From positions 4,650,001-4,714,000 of the forward strand of contig OZ246981.1 of the NCBI GenBank assembly GCA_965232455.1: DNA of 64,000 nucleotides. Direction: 5' to 3'. The translations under genes were made by a program, and so were the position numbers. The number at the start of each line of letters is the position of its first letter. The stretch's first letter is position 1. The stretch is from JBFGFX01 sp965232455. Lineage in GTDB: Bacteria; Pseudomonadota; Gammaproteobacteria; Steroidobacterales; Woeseiaceae. The notes under the pieces are model-generated. The model ran no database searches. It was given only the letters and a program-made list of their open reading frames with translations, and was not told the DNA's origin. Shown here piece after piece: positions 62,318-64,000 of the stretch.

Positions 62318-64000
62318 CTATGGCTGGCTGTTGATAAGAAATGCGTTGAGATCGATCACGTGAAGCCCGGACCTGCCGTCGGCCACGTAGGCGTAGCCGT
62401 CCGCAATCGTCACGTCGATGGCCAACCAGGGCGTGTCCATGCCGGCGACGATCACTGGGTTGAGCGGATCGCGCACGTCCACCACCTGGAGCCCGGAATT
62501 GCCGTCCGCGACATAGGCGTAATCGCCGGCCAGTGCGACCCCGGTCGCTTCTCCCGGCGTGTCCACGTGCCCGACGATCGCAGGGCTCGCAGGATCGCTC
62601 ACGTCCACCACCTGGAGACCGCCCTGTTTGTCGCTGGCGACATAGGCGTAGCCGTTCGCGACCGCCACGCCTCTCGCCCGATCCGGCATGTCCACGCTGC
62701 CGGCGATCGTCGGGCCGGCCGGATTACTGAGGTCCACGACCACAAGCCCGCCGTCGCCGTCAGCCACGTAGGCATGAGCGCCGACAATGGTCACCGTCCC
62801 CGCGTATCCCGGCGTGTCCATGCGGGCGACGATCGCAGGGCTAGTAGGATCGCCGACGTTCAATACCTGAAGCCCATCCCCGCCGTCCGCGACGTAGGCG
62901 TATATGCCGGATACCGTCACGCCCGTTGCGTGTCCCGGTGTGCCCACTCCGCCGACGATCTTGGGATTGGCGGGATCGCTCGCGTCGATCACCTGGAGCC
63001 CGGGAAACCTTGCGCCCGCGTAGACGTAGCCTCCCGCGACCGTCACGCTCTCGGCGCCGCCCCGCGGCAAGGACACGCTGCCGGTGGGTACCGGGTTGGC
63101 CGGGTCGCGCACGTCCACTACCCGAAGCCCTTCGTAGCCGTCCGCCAGATAGGCGTAGCCGTCCAGGACGGCGACGCTGACCACCCAATCCTCCGTATCC
63201 ACGCTGCCGACCGGGCCTGCCTGATCGGCCGGGTTGACCGCGGCTAGCGCCACCAGCTGGAGCCCGGCGTAGTCGTCCGCTACGTAGGCGTAGCCGTCCG
63301 CAACCGCCACGTCCTGTGCCCATCCCGGCGTGTTCGCACCGCCGGTCAGCGCCGGGTTGAGCGGATCGCCGATATCCACGACGTGAAGCCCTACAGAGTC
63401 GGCCACATAGGCGCGATCGCCGACGACGATCACGCCATAGGCCACCCCCGGCGTGTCTGCGCGCGCGACGACCGTCGGGTTGGCCGGGTCGCTCAAGTCC
63501 ACCACGCGAAGCCCGCCGTAGTATCCGTCTGCCACGTAGCCGTAGCCGCCCGCGACCGCCACGCTCCAGGCCTCTCCCAGCCCGCTCACTCTGGTGACAA
63601 TCGCCGGATTGGTCGGATCGCCGACATCCACCACCGTGAGCCCTTTATCGTAGTCCGCCACATAGGCGTAGCCGTCGGCGACGCTCACGTCGTAAGCCCA
63701 TCCCTCCGTGTCGACGCTGCCGACAATCGTCGGGCTGGTCGGATTGCTGACATCCACCACCGTGAGCCCGGCATCGTCGTCCGCCGTATAGGCGTAACCG
63801 TCCGCGACGGTCACGTCCCAGGCCCACGGCGTCTTGACGCTGCCGACAATCCGCGGGTTGGCCGGGTCGCCGATGTTCACCACCTGAAGCCCGGCCTTGC
63901 CGTCCGCCACATAGGCGTAAACGCCGACGATTGTCACACCCATGGCGAACCCCGGCGTGTCCACCTCGCTGACCGTCACCGGGTTGGCCGGATCGCGCAC
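62318..64000 (-). CDS. LVIVD-propeller lipoprotein (partial, N-terminus beyond the right edge)
   Basis: The final 560 residues of a fifth paralog, running off the window. Only LVIVD units are visible (GYAYVADGKAGLQVVNIGDP to GLHVIDLNAFLINSQP), including the diverged units RAYVADSVGLHVVDI and DDYAGLQLVALAAV. The Ig-like stalk and lipobox are expected further right. The last residues, including NSQ, agree with the paralog at 38227. It is presumably the first visible gene of the operon that continues with 57401 and 53671. Confidence 0.88.
   Translation of the reverse strand: MRDPANPVTVSEVDTPGFAMGVTIVGVYAYVADGKAGLQVVNIGDPANPRIVGSVKTPWAWDVTVADGYAYTADDDAGLTVVDVSNPTSPTIVGSVDTEGWAYDVSVADGYAYVADYDKGLTVVDVGDPTNPAIVTRVSGLGEAWSVAVAGGYGYVADGYYGGLRVVDLSDPANPTVVARADTPGVAYGVIVVGDRAYVADSVGLHVVDIGDPLNPALTGGANTPGWAQDVAVADGYAYVADDYAGLQLVALAAVNPADQAGPVGSVDTEDWVVSVAVLDGYAYLADGYEGLRVVDVRDPANPVPTGSVSLPRGGAESVTVAGGYVYAGARFPGLQVIDASDPANPKIVGGVGTPGHATGVTVSGIYAYVADGGDGLQVLNVGDPTSPAIVARMDTPGYAGTVTIVGAHAYVADGDGGLVVVDLSNPAGPTIAGSVDMPDRARGVAVANGYAYVASDKQGGLQVVDVSDPASPAIVGHVDTPGEATGVALAGDYAYVADGNSGLQVVDVRDPLNPVIVAGMDTPWLAIDVTIADGYAYVADGRSGLHVIDLNAFLINSQP

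Noticed and set aside
57401..63247. Repeated sequence with a period near 130 or 290 bases, at first sight like an array
   Set aside because: The periods are those of the LVIVD (43 codons) and Ig-like (about 96 codons) protein repeats; there are no short direct repeats with unique spacers, so it is not a CRISPR array.

Overview
The window is GC-rich, densely coded, uses overlapping start/stop codons within operons, and encodes Sec signal peptides, outer-membrane-type lipoproteins, a TolC-type outer membrane factor and HflK/HflC. This fits a Gram-negative proteobacterium; a free-living gammaproteobacterium is a reasonable guess, but no rRNA or universal marker is present to settle it. I see no tRNA, rRNA, CRISPR array, transposase, integrase or phage gene.

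Layout. (1) 1-12.4 kb: the edge of a methyltransferase, then two paralogous sensor kinase/OmpR-type regulator pairs, three paralogous TauA-like substrate-binding proteins with no cognate permease or ATPase, a Spy/CpxP-like periplasmic protein and a three-gene operon of small secreted proteins. (2) 12.4-23 kb: further members of a seven-copy family of small secreted proteins, each with exactly six cysteines in the mature chain (the first lies at 6565), an O-methyltransferase, a DsbA-like thiol oxidoreductase and a complete split MacAB-TolC-type tripartite exporter. (3) 23-28.9 kb: an FG-GAP/dockerin-like protein, a beta/gamma-crystallin fragment behind a strong terminator, a DsbA paralog that has lost its catalytic domain, a small YFxYNExRA protein, a cupin and an AurF-like diiron protein. 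(4) 28.9-45.1 kb: two co-linear 1244-residue Listeria-Bacteroides-repeat lipoproteins, an Sfp-type phosphopantetheinyl transferase, an SDR and two Ig-like/LVIVD beta-propeller lipoproteins. (5) 45.6-51.6 kb: an operon for a Lys/Ala-rich DUF4097-like protein, a membrane-anchored AmiC/UrtA-like binding protein, HflK, HflC and a TauE/SafE permease. (6) 52-64 kb: a beta/gamma-crystallin protein, a second YFxYNExRA protein, a decayed lipoprotein start and three more LVIVD lipoproteins, the last running off the right edge.

The unifying feature is regulatory. Twenty-one sites (plus one degenerate one) share three tandem 11-bp direct repeats, with consensus close to TTAACCGAACA, TAAACGGAGCA and CGAACAGACCG, then TTATAAC and a -10-like hexamer 24-26 bases further on. 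Every strong site points at a gene or operon start, and five are divergent pairs. Tandem 11-bp direct repeats upstream of -35 are the classic operator form of OmpR/PhoB-family regulators, and two such regulators (2905-3609, 10377-11081) lie in the window with sites at their own operons. I infer a dense local regulon for envelope and secretion functions.

Working model (inference): the six-Cys proteins cross the inner membrane by Sec, are oxidised by the DsbA-like protein, are picked up in the periplasm by the MacA/MacB-like pair and leave through the TolC-like channel. This is the route known for E. coli enterotoxin STII. The large lipoproteins would be surface partners expressed under the same control, and the TauA-like orphans could feed ligand information to the kinases.
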